Source of the DNA: Bacteroidota bacterium
GTDB lineage: Bacteria > Bacteroidota > UBA10030 > UBA6906
NCBI GenBank assembly: GCA_016844425.1
Contig: JAERML010000132.1
Coordinates: forward strand, 1-5,062
DNA: 5,062 bases
Reading direction: 5' to 3'
Below are positions 1 to 5,062 of the stretch, piece by piece. A program made the position numbers and the translations under genes. The number at the start of each line of letters is the position of its first letter. Positions within the stretch are counted from its first letter, which is position 1. The notes under the pieces were generated by a model. That model made no database searches and had not been told where the DNA came from. It saw only the letters and a program-made list of their open reading frames with translations.

Positions 1-277
1 CCGGCAAGGACGCACAGGAAGCACTCGATGAATCAGGCATCACTGTCAACAAGAACGCCGTCCGTTCGACGACAAGAGCCCGCTCATCACAAGCGGGATC
101 CGTATTGGCACACCCGCATTGACCACACGAGGCATGAAGGAGCAGGAGATGGAGTATATCGGCGGCCTGATCGACGAGGTGATTGTCAACATGGGAAAAA
201 AAGATGTCTACGCATCGGTGGCGAAGAAGGTGGAAGAAATGTGTCTCAAGTTTCCGCTGTATCCGGAGCTGCAATGA
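1..277 (+). pseudogene. glyA: Serine hydroxymethyltransferase, C-terminal end, with an apparent frameshift (partial at window start)
   Basis: This is the last ~91 residues of GlyA, the cytoplasmic PLP enzyme that interconverts serine and glycine while charging tetrahydrofolate with a one-carbon unit. From position 3 the frame reads [20 protein letters not shown], the typical SHMT C-terminal domain. The similarity then jumps by one base: from 62 a different frame gives [20 protein letters not shown] and continues for 71 residues to the TGA at 275-277. The jump falls inside the conserved NKN-x-VPFD stretch, so one C appears to be missing at 62-63, where CCC would be expected and CC is present. 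Without correction the protein would end at the TGA at 120-122 and lose the SGIRIGTPA segment, whose Arg binds the substrate carboxylate in SHMTs. Because both sides are well conserved, a sequencing or assembly error is as likely as a real mutation. The next gene starts 10 nt downstream. Confidence 0.88.
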
Positions 278-280
278 GGA
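276..280 (+). promoter_or_regulatory. Ribosome-binding site of the PorV/PorQ-like gene
   Basis: GAGGA overlaps the glyA stop codon (275-277) and sits 7 nt before ATG 288. It decides the start of the outer-membrane protein and suggests that translation is closely linked to that of glyA. Confidence 0.6.
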
Positions 281-287
281 TACGACC

Positions 288-1421
288 ATGAAGGTAACGA
301 AATCACACTCACGACTTGGATGGTTGCTAATCGCCGGACTGTTCGCTCTCTCGACCGCATATCCTCAGCAATACTTCTCACCTGGACTTCAATCGCTTGA
401 CACCCCGAGCGACCCGCGCAGCATAGCGATGGGAGAGTCATTTGTCGCAGTCCGCTCGACCTCCGCGATGATGTACAACCCTGCTGGTTTGGCCGGTCTC
501 CATGGAGCGTCATTCAGCTTCGCGCGGCGCAACCTGAACCATCTTGATCCCCTTTCTCTCAAATACATTACGTTTACCGGAACACTTGAAACACCGTTTG
601 CCAACTTCGGGCTTCTGTACAACAGATTCATTCAGGGGGAGGTGGTCGTGACCAGCGCTTCGTCACCAGACGGTACGTTGGGTACCGTCAGTCTTGCGGA
701 CTACATTCTTGGGGTGACGGCGGCGCGTGCTCTCACTGATGGGTTGGACGCCGGTCTCACTGTGAAGACGTTCCGATTCGTTGCCAAGGTTGTGAGCGGA
801 AATCCTCCGATTGCAAGTTCAAACACACCGGTTCTTTTTGATCTTGGCCTTGTCTACTCACACACGGCACCTCTTGTGAACGCTCCGGGGACATACACTA
901 TTTCGCTTGGTACGTCGCTTCAGAACTTCGGCACGGATTTCAAGCCGATGGCATCGGGTCAGCAACAGTCCGTCTCCAATGACATTGTAAACCTCCCCCG
1001 TTATCTCCGTGCCGGCGTTGCTTTTTCCATGAACATTCTTCCCGATCGGGAAGGAGACCTTGTTCCCTTTGCACTGCTGGTCACTGGGGAGTATCGGAAT
1101 TTCCTAAATGGCCCTGTGGATGGTCAGCGATCGTTCTGGGGATTCGGGGGTGAAGTTACCCTCTTCGAGTTCGTCTCGGGAAGAATCGGTGAGTACATCC
1201 AGCCGTACCAGAGCATCTATGGCACTCGGGGAGATCCTTCACTGCGATATGGTGTGGGAATGGCACTTCCGCTTGCACGGTTCGGAATCGAGAGTCCCCT
1301 CATTATCCTTATTGATTATGGTGTGATCCCGTTGAACACTAGGCTCCCCTATTTTTTTGTTCCCAACGGAACGTTGCATGTCTTCAGCATCGGACTCCAG
1401 TATGAGAACCAGATATTTTAG
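288..1421 (+). CDS. PorV/PorQ-family outer-membrane beta-barrel protein
   Basis: The 377-residue product starts with a clear signal peptide: basic n-region (K2, K5, R9), hydrophobic stretch LGWLLIAGLFALSTA (10-24) and a possible cleavage site after A24. Residues 42-69 hold the family signature, DPRSIAMGESFVAV followed by MMYNPAGLAGL, seen at the N-terminus of PorV/PorQ-type barrels of the FCB group. The rest alternates polar and hydrophobic residues, with many Gly and aromatics as in amphipathic strands, and it ends in Phe (SIGLQYENQIF), like substrates of the BAM complex. I chose ATG 288 because it puts the signal peptide at the N-terminus and has a GAGGA site (276-280) 7 nt upstream; the frame stays open to 183, but that part lies over glyA and reads as nonsense. 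Some PorV proteins belong to the type IX secretion system, but the family has many paralogues, so the specific role is unknown. By eye its codons are less GC-rich than those of tatC. Confidence 0.85.
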   Translation: MKVTKSHSRLGWLLIAGLFALSTAYPQQYFSPGLQSLDTPSDPRSIAMGESFVAVRSTSAMMYNPAGLAGLHGASFSFARRNLNHLDPLSLKYITFTGTLETPFANFGLLYNRFIQGEVVVTSASSPDGTLGTVSLADYILGVTAARALTDGLDAGLTVKTFRFVAKVVSGNPPIASSNTPVLFDLGLVYSHTAPLVNAPGTYTISLGTSLQNFGTDFKPMASGQQQSVSNDIVNLPRYLRAGVAFSMNILPDREGDLVPFALLVTGEYRNFLNGPVDGQRSFWGFGGEVTLFEFVSGRIGEYIQPYQSIYGTRGDPSLRYGVGMALPLARFGIESPLIILIDYGVIPLNTRLPYFFVPNGTLHVFSIGLQYENQIF

Positions 1422-1459
1422 ATGCTTGCAATTCGAAAACAATCTCTTCTAGTCCGGAC

Positions 1460-2263
1460 GTGAGCGCGAAGAAGATAAAGCCCCCTGAAGCCGAGGCCAA
1501 CGCGGAATCAACCGAGCAGGAGATGTCCTTCCTCGACCACCTCGAGGAACTCCGCTGGCGTGTGATCAAGATCCTCATCGGCGTTGTTCTGACCACCGCG
1601 CTGTGCTGGTTCTTTATCGACTGGCTGATGAACGACGTCCTCCTCCGCCCCGTGCTGGAGCTGAACCGGAACCTCGCGGTGGGTCAACAGCCCATTCACC
1701 TGCAGAACCTCAAGCCGTTTGGCCAGGTCTTTCTCTATTTTGAAGTGGCCATCATCGGCGGGATCATCGTCAACATCCCCAATATCCTGTACCAGGTCTG
1801 GGCATTCATCGCGCCGGGGTTGATGCCGAAGGAGCGGCGTTACATCAAGTGGATCGTGTTCTTCTCCTCCTTCTGCTTCCTCGCGGGGATCACCTTTGCC
1901 TACTTCCTGATGCTTCCCACGGCTCTTCAATTCTTCGCGGGGTTTGGATCGCCGGAGATTGAGAACAACATCGCCATCAATGAGTACATGAGCTTCATTA
2001 TCAGCGTGATGCTGGCTGCAGGGGTGGTGTTCGAGCTGCCGATGGTCTCCTGGTTTCTGTCGAAGCTCGGGATCCTGACACCCGCGTTCATGCGTCATTA
2101 CCGAAGGCACGCCATTGTGGCCATGTTCATCCTCGCGGCAGTGCTCACCCCCGGGACCGACCCGGTCAGCCAGATTCTTCTTGCCGTTCCTCTCCTTGTT
2201 CTCTATGAGGTCAGCATCGGGATATCGGCAATGGCGTGGCGGGGAAAGAACAAGGACACCTGA
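1460..2263 (+). CDS. tatC: Sec-independent (twin-arginine) protein translocase subunit TatC
   Basis: TatC is the multi-spanning inner-membrane receptor of the Tat pathway. It binds twin-arginine signal peptides and, with TatA/TatB-type proteins, moves folded proteins across the membrane. The 267-residue product shows the family landmarks in order: the cytoplasmic N-terminal motif FLDHLEELRWR (24-34), YQVWAFIAPGLMPKERR (111-127) with the conserved Glu at 125, FELP (191-194) with the conserved periplasmic Glu, and LTPGTDPVSQ (229-238). Hydrophobic segments at about 36-54, 92-113, 132-153, 176-201, 216-230 and 236-258 fit the usual six helices. GTG 1460 is the only plausible start after the preceding gene but has no clear Shine-Dalgarno site. 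An internal ATG at 1523 would begin MSFLDHLEELRW, a common TatC beginning, and would remove a 21-residue polar tail. No tatA/tatB gene is visible in the window. Confidence 0.96.
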   Translation: MSAKKIKPPEAEANAESTEQEMSFLDHLEELRWRVIKILIGVVLTTALCWFFIDWLMNDVLLRPVLELNRNLAVGQQPIHLQNLKPFGQVFLYFEVAIIGGIIVNIPNILYQVWAFIAPGLMPKERRYIKWIVFFSSFCFLAGITFAYFLMLPTALQFFAGFGSPEIENNIAINEYMSFIISVMLAAGVVFELPMVSWFLSKLGILTPAFMRHYRRHAIVAMFILAAVLTPGTDPVSQILLAVPLLVLYEVSIGISAMAWRGKNKDT

Positions 2264-2296
2264 AACTCACACTGAACAGTACACTACAGGTTCCGC

Positions 2297-3268
2297 TTGA
2301 CCATCAAAGAAATCAGCTCACCGATCCAGCACCATATTGAAGTCTTCGAGGACTTCTTTGCCCGGTCGATCCGGTCGAAGGTTGGACTGGTCGACCTCGT
2401 CACCAAGTACATCATCAAGCAAAAGGGAAAGAAAGTCCGTCCCATCCTTGTCCTTCTCAGCGCCGAGTTGTGCGGCGGGGTAAACGAGAGGAGCTACCGG
2501 GGGGCGACGCTTGTGGAGATCCTCCATACAGCCACCCTCGTCCACGATGACGTCATCGACGAAGCCGATACGCGCCGCGGCTTTGCCTCCATCAACGCGG
2601 TCTGGAAAAACAAGATTGCCATCCTGATGGGAGACTACCTTCTCTCGCGAGGCCTCCTGCTTTCTTTAGAGCACGACGACTTCCAGTTCCTGAAAATCAC
2701 CTCCACATCCGTCCGACGGATGAGCGAAGGAGAGATCCACCAGATCCAGAAGAGTCGTCAACTCGACATGGATGAAGAGACCTATCTGAAAATCATCGGC
2801 GACAAAACGGCGTCCCTCCTCTCCACGTGCTGCGAGATCGGCGCGAGCAGCGCCACCGGCGACGGGGAGAAGCTACGGATGTTGCGGGACTACGGCGAGC
2901 ACGTGGGGCTGGCGTTCCAGATACGGGATGACTTGCTGGATTATGTGGGGAGAAAGAGCATCACCGGCAAACCGACCGGCCTTGATCTGCATGAGAAGAA
3001 GTTGACGCTTCCCTTGATCCATGCCTTGGCAAACGCGCCCAAGCGGGAAGGAAAGGAGATTCTTGGGTTGGTTAAGAATGGGGGGAAGAAAATGAAGGTC
3101 GCCGCGGTAGTCGATTTCGTCACGAACTATGGCGGACTGGAATATGCCGCTGCCAAAGCCCACCTCTTTGCCGATCTCGCGCGGAAGGATATCGCCTCGT
3201 TCCCCAACTCACCGAGCAAACAGTCGCTCCTTGCCTTTGCGGATTTTGTGGTGGAACGGGAGAAATGA
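2297..3268 (+). CDS. Trans-polyprenyl diphosphate synthase (probably long-chain, quinone side chain)
   Basis: The enzyme condenses isopentenyl diphosphate units onto an allylic diphosphate, in the cytoplasm or at the membrane face. The 323-residue product has all the family motifs: GKKVRP (44-49) for substrate phosphate binding, the first Asp-rich motif DDVID (84-88) followed by RR (93-94), GDKTAS (168-173), and FQIRDDLLD (207-215) with the second Asp-rich motif, then GKPTGLDLHEKKLTLPLI (224-241). The fifth residue before the first Asp motif is Ala79 rather than Phe or Tyr. In this family that usually means a long product (heptaprenyl to solanesyl), as in E. coli IspB. This suggests the menaquinone or ubiquinone tail, and menaquinone would fit the FCB group. 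The start is TTG 2297, with a weak AGG 6 nt upstream; no ATG fits the conserved N-terminus. It follows tatC by 33 nt. Chain length is inferred, so I give no symbol. Confidence 0.94.
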   Translation: MTIKEISSPIQHHIEVFEDFFARSIRSKVGLVDLVTKYIIKQKGKKVRPILVLLSAELCGGVNERSYRGATLVEILHTATLVHDDVIDEADTRRGFASINAVWKNKIAILMGDYLLSRGLLLSLEHDDFQFLKITSTSVRRMSEGEIHQIQKSRQLDMDEETYLKIIGDKTASLLSTCCEIGASSATGDGEKLRMLRDYGEHVGLAFQIRDDLLDYVGRKSITGKPTGLDLHEKKLTLPLIHALANAPKREGKEILGLVKNGGKKMKVAAVVDFVTNYGGLEYAAAKAHLFADLARKDIASFPNSPSKQSLLAFADFVVEREK

Positions 3269-3274
3269 CGAACC

Positions 3275-3832
3275 CTACTCTGTCGTTTGCGGCCTCACAA
3301 TCAACACCGGGCACTTTGCAAGACGCATGATGCGCGCCGCGGTGCTACCGAAGAGGATGTGCTCAACACCGCTATGGCCGTGAGTGGCAATGACGATGAG
3401 ATCGATCTTTTGCTCTGCCGCTTCTTGCAGAATTTCCTGGTGGGGCTTTCCCGTCCGGACTGCGGACGTCGCCTTCACACGCGTGCCGATCTCCTCTGCA
3501 ATCAGACTCTTCAACTCTTCCGCACCCTTCTCCCGGAGCTCATCTTCCACGCCGGGCATTACCACCTGGCCGAACCCCAGGTCGGCAGGATAGATCGTCG
3601 GCTCGACCACATACACGAGATGCAATGTCGCGCCAAATTGCTCTGCCATCGGAATCGCGTACTTGAGGGCATTCTTGGAATGGCTGGAGAAATCAATCGG
3701 GACGAGAATTCGATTGATCATGCGCGAGAGTTCGTCGGGGCGAGAGGAGCTTTTAAGTGACCTTCTGCGCGAAGAGAGCGGTAGCTTGGTGAATTTCGAT
3801 GTCTGTTTCAGACGGCGTGGTTTTCTTTTCAT
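3275..3832 (-). CDS. Universal stress protein, UspA family
   Basis: This is a single-domain USP, a small cytoplasmic ATP-binding protein of the stress or energy-limitation response; its exact target is unknown. From Met38 the sequence follows the family: MINRILVPIDFS with the nucleotide-binding Asp47, then TGKPHQEIL, and the phosphate-binding signature ATHG-x9-GS (149-163; Ala replaces the first Gly, as in many members), ending KCPVLIVRP. The start is uncertain. ATG at 3832 has a strong GGAGGT site 5 nt upstream and gives 185 residues, but adds a 37-residue tail with 14 Lys/Arg and only two acidic residues, containing AGA, AGG and CTA codons. ATG at 3721 gives 148 residues, the usual length, but has no visible Shine-Dalgarno site. 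The gene is convergent with the prenyl synthase (6 nt between stops) and lies 72 nt after ilvE on the same strand, so it may be partly co-transcribed with ilvE. Confidence 0.93.
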   Translation of the reverse strand: MKRKPRRLKQTSKFTKLPLSSRRRSLKSSSRPDELSRMINRILVPIDFSSHSKNALKYAIPMAEQFGATLHLVYVVEPTIYPADLGFGQVVMPGVEDELREKGAEELKSLIAEEIGTRVKATSAVRTGKPHQEILQEAAEQKIDLIVIATHGHSGVEHILFGSTAARIMRLAKCPVLIVRPQTTE

Positions 3833-3845
3833 GAGACACCTCCAT
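3753..3845 (-). CDS. Possible 30-residue small ORF upstream of the stress-protein gene
   Basis: Starting at ATG 3845 the minus strand reads a 30-residue peptide, MEVSHEKKTTPSETDIEIHQ followed by ATALFAQKVT, ending at TAA 3753-3755, 31 nt before the short USP start. Its composition is balanced and more protein-like than the Lys/Arg-rich reading of the same DNA in the USP frame. It has no good Shine-Dalgarno site of its own. It could be a leader peptide, the remnant of a small gene, or chance. I know no family for it. Confidence 0.25.
   Translation of the reverse strand: MEVSHEKKTTPSETDIEIHQATALFAQKVT
3838..3843 (-). promoter_or_regulatory. Strong Shine-Dalgarno site before the upstream start of the stress-protein gene
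   Basis: On the minus strand GGAGGT lies 5 nt before ATG 3832. It is the best ribosome-binding site in the window and is the main argument for the longer USP start. It also lies within the first codons of an overlapping 30-codon ORF that starts at 3845. Confidence 0.6.
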
Positions 3846-3862
3846 GGTGACGCAGAAATGAT

Positions 3863-3892
3863 GGACGCCGGTATGATGTGGTCCCGGCGTCC
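3863..3892 (-). terminator. GC-rich hairpin between ilvE and the stress-protein gene (candidate terminator or attenuator)
   Basis: GGACGCCGG (3863-3871) and CCGGCGTCC (3884-3892) form a perfect 9-bp stem around a 12-nt loop, starting 12 nt after the ilvE stop codon on the minus strand. The sequence after the stem (ATCATTTCTG) has no real U-run, so this may be a weak terminator, or a structure that protects the ilvE 3' end or lowers read-through into the USP gene. Confidence 0.5.
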
Positions 3893-3904
3893 GGCAGAAT
3901 TCTG

Positions 3905-4831
3905 TCAGTCGTTATACACGTGCTTCAGCCACTTGTGGGAGTCGTTCCCATTCTTGACGATATCAAAGAAGATTTTCTGCAGTTGAAGCGTGACCGGTCC
4001 CGGTTTGCCGTCGGCAACGAGTTGCTTGTCCACCGACCGGATGGGAGTGATCTCGGCAGCGGTACCGGTGAAAAACAACTCGTCGGCAACATACACGAAT
4101 TCTCGCGGCAGGTTGGTAGTGACCACCTTGAGTCCGGCCTCCTCGGCGAGCTGCATCACCGATGCGCGGGTCACACCCGGCAGAAGTGACGATGACAACT
4201 GCGGCGTGTAGATGATGCCGTCCCTGATTGCAAAGAGGTTCTCGCCCGAGCCCTCGCTCAGGTTCCCATGCACGTCAAGTGCAATTGCCTCGTGGAAGCC
4301 GGCCTGGATCGCCTCCATCTTCATAAGCTGGGAGAGGATGTAGTTCCCCCCCGCCTTCGCCATTTGAGGAAGCGTGTTCGGCGCGGGCCGTGCCCAGGTG
4401 GAAATGCAGACATCGATTCCATTCTGAAGCGCTTCGGGTCCAAGGTAGCTCCCCCACTCCCACACCGCAATCGTCACGTCGACCGGACAGTTCAACGGAT
4501 TGACTCCCACGTCACCGTACCCGCGGTACACAATTGGACGGATGTAGCAGGCCTGCATCTTGTTAATGCGGATTGTTTCAAGGATAGCCTGTTCAATCTG
4601 AGCTTCGGTGAAGGGGATCTTTGTGCGGTAGATCTTCGTGGAGTCAAACAGGCGACGGATATGACGGTCGAGACGGAAGATGGCGGACCCCGTTGCCGTC
4701 TTGTAACACCGGATACCTTCGAACCAACTTGATCCATAGTGGATGACGTGAGAGAGGATATGGATGTTCGCATCATCCCAATTGATGAACTTTCCATTCA
4801 TCCATATTTTGTCGACTTTCTTTACGGCCAT
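3905..4831 (-). CDS. ilvE: Branched-chain amino acid aminotransferase (class IV, PLP-dependent)
   Basis: IlvE catalyses the last step of valine, leucine and isoleucine synthesis, and the first of their breakdown, moving an amino group between glutamate and the branched 2-oxo acids in the cytoplasm. The 308-residue product matches E. coli IlvE in length and order of motifs: IWMNGKFINWDDANIHILSH at the start, HYGSSWFEGIRCY (31-43), HIRRL (57-61) with the phosphate-binding Arg, AKAGGNY (158-164) with the PLP-bearing Lys159, LSEGSGENLF (191-200) with the cofactor-binding Glu193, LPGVTR (217-222) and the GTAAEITPIRSVD loop (256-268). ATG 4831 has a strong GAGGTGA site and gives the standard N-terminus. 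It stands alone or heads a two-gene unit with the USP gene. No other ilv or leu genes are visible, so a biosynthetic rather than catabolic emphasis cannot be read from the context. Confidence 0.97.
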   Translation of the reverse strand: MAVKKVDKIWMNGKFINWDDANIHILSHVIHYGSSWFEGIRCYKTATGSAIFRLDRHIRRLFDSTKIYRTKIPFTEAQIEQAILETIRINKMQACYIRPIVYRGYGDVGVNPLNCPVDVTIAVWEWGSYLGPEALQNGIDVCISTWARPAPNTLPQMAKAGGNYILSQLMKMEAIQAGFHEAIALDVHGNLSEGSGENLFAIRDGIIYTPQLSSSLLPGVTRASVMQLAEEAGLKVVTTNLPREFVYVADELFFTGTAAEITPIRSVDKQLVADGKPGPVTLQLQKIFFDIVKNGNDSHKWLKHVYND

Positions 4832-4834
4832 TAT

Positions 4835-4841
4835 TCACCTC
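4835..4841 (-). promoter_or_regulatory. Ribosome-binding site of ilvE
   Basis: GAGGTGA on the minus strand, with its GAGG core 6 nt before ATG 4831. It is a near-ideal Shine-Dalgarno match and confirms the ilvE start. Confidence 0.75.
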
Positions 4842-4858
4842 GCGTGCATGGTGGGGGT

Positions 4859-4881
4859 TTTATACAGCATCGGATATTGTA
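4859..4881 (-). promoter_or_regulatory. Probable ilvE promoter region (two -10-like hexamers)
   Basis: On the minus strand TACAAT (4881-4876) and TATAAA (4864-4859) both resemble a -10 box upstream of ilvE. Neither has a convincing -35 hexamer at 16-18 nt. TTGCAA at 4899-4894 is only 12 nt from the first. The choice between them is open. Confidence 0.3.
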
Positions 4882-4886
4882 CACCA

Positions 4887-4901
4887 TGTTGCATTGCAAC
4901 A
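4887..4901. promoter_or_regulatory. Perfect 15-bp palindrome, candidate operator upstream of ilvE
   Basis: TGTTGCA-T-TGCAACA is a perfect inverted repeat of 7-bp arms about one central base. It lies just upstream of the TACAAT hexamer on the ilvE strand, where a dimeric regulator would bind. The regulator is unknown. Confidence 0.35.
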
Positions 4902-4944
4902 GTCTAGCAGGATGCTGAAAAAGTCTGTAGACATCGAGCTCACC

Positions 4945-4978
4945 CTAAATCCCTCTCTTGGTGAAGAGAGGGACTTAG
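4945..4978. repeat. Hairpin 1 of the intergenic repeat
   Basis: TCCCTCTCTT (4950-4959) pairs perfectly with AAGAGAGGGA (4964-4973) around a GGTG loop. After one mismatch (4949/4974), CTAA (4945-4948) pairs with TTAG (4975-4978), giving 14 pairs out of 15 positions. Confidence 0.8.
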
Positions 4979-5000
4979 TTGAATCTACGCTGAAATCACC

Positions 5001-5026
5001 CCCCTTCTCTTTTGTAAGAGAAGGGG
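5001..5026. repeat. Hairpin 2 of the intergenic repeat
   Basis: CCCCTTCTCTT (5001-5011) pairs perfectly over 11 bp with AAGAGAAGGGG (5016-5026) around a TTGT loop. A further interrupted pairing of TCACC (4996-5000) with sequence around 5032-5037 may lengthen it. Its core CTTCTCTT/AAGAGAAG closely resembles hairpin 1. Confidence 0.8.
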
Positions 5027-5062
5027 CCGGGGGATGAGTTCTGTTGTTACACTGTGTTTTTC

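Larger units (their letters stand above)
4909..5062. repeat. Palindromic intergenic repeat, MITE-like, cut by the window end
   Basis: This is non-coding sequence with two strong hairpins in tandem. The left edge carries GGATGCTGAAAAAGTC (4911-4925 and the following base), which resembles the ends of some insertion sequences as I recall them. The window stops in GTTTTTC, which fits the start of the inverted copy (ACTTTTTCAGC...). Between them lie the hairpins at 4945-4978 and 5001-5026. No transposase is present, so a small non-autonomous element or a dispersed palindromic repeat is the best reading. The right boundary and any target duplication are outside the window. Confidence 0.45.

Noticed and set aside
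196..202. Run of seven A bases in glyA, a possible slippery site
   Set aside because: The conserved SHMT frame continues unchanged across it to the proper stop, so no frameshift is needed here.
183..287. Upstream extension of the outer-membrane protein frame to ATG 183
   Set aside because: It overlaps the conserved end of glyA, would bury the signal peptide 35 residues inside the protein, and ATG 288 has a proper ribosome-binding site.
28..291. 87-codon open frame over the glyA 3' end
   Set aside because: It is out of frame with both conserved SHMT segments and its product is a Arg/His/Gly-rich string without family character; it is a shadow of glyA.
669..689. 8-bp inverted repeat GACGGTAC/GTACCGTC inside the PorV/PorQ-like gene
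   Set aside because: It lies in the middle of coding sequence (DGTLGTVS) and has no nearby boundary to regulate; probably chance.
1508..2110. 200-codon antisense open frame opposite tatC
   Set aside because: Its product is full of Glu, His, Asp and Arg without any family motif, as expected for the reverse reading of a membrane protein gene.
3287..3760. 157-codon plus-strand open frame opposite the stress-protein gene
   Set aside because: The minus strand carries clear UspA motifs in this region; the plus-strand reading is an antisense shadow.
4268..4732. 154-codon plus-strand open frame opposite ilvE
   Set aside because: It lies wholly within the convincing ilvE gene and shows no recognisable motif.
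4945..5026. CRISPR-like pair of palindromic repeats
   Set aside because: There are only two hairpins of differing sequence in inverted rather than direct relation, with no regular spacers and no cas genes.

Overview
This window looks like an ordinary chromosomal housekeeping segment from a moderately GC-rich bacterium of the FCB group (Bacteroidota / Chlorobiota / Ignavibacteria-like). The main lineage clue is the PorV/PorQ-type outer-membrane protein. The finer placement is inference. It could well be a metagenome-derived genome, but the sequence cannot show that.

Left part, plus strand (1-3268): four genes in a row with short gaps (10, 38 and 33 nt), probably one transcription unit. They are the 3' end of glyA (serine hydroxymethyltransferase, with an apparent one-base deletion near position 62), a secreted PorV/PorQ-family beta-barrel protein, tatC (core of the twin-arginine translocase), and a trans-polyprenyl diphosphate synthase that probably makes the long isoprenoid tail of a quinone. 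The tatC and prenyl-synthase genes use GTG and TTG starts.

Right part, minus strand (4831 down to 3275): ilvE (branched-chain amino acid aminotransferase) followed 72 nt downstream by a universal stress protein gene. A perfect 9-bp hairpin lies between them. The stress-protein gene runs convergently into the prenyl synthase with only 6 nt between stop codons. Its start is uncertain: a strong Shine-Dalgarno site supports a start that adds a 37-residue, very basic N-terminal tail, while family alignment favours a start 111 nt further in. A 30-codon overlapping ORF in another frame covers the same stretch.

Right edge (4832-5062): non-coding. It holds the ilvE ribosome-binding site and probable promoter, a perfect 15-bp palindrome that could be an operator, and then two strong hairpins inside what looks like a small non-autonomous repeat (MITE-like), cut by the window end.

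Functionally the window mixes one-carbon/glycine metabolism, envelope biogenesis and protein export, quinone-tail synthesis, branched-chain amino acid metabolism and stress response. I found no sign of a new defence, mobile or biosynthetic system. The points most worth a second look are the glyA frameshift, the stress-protein leader region and the palindromic repeat element at the right end.
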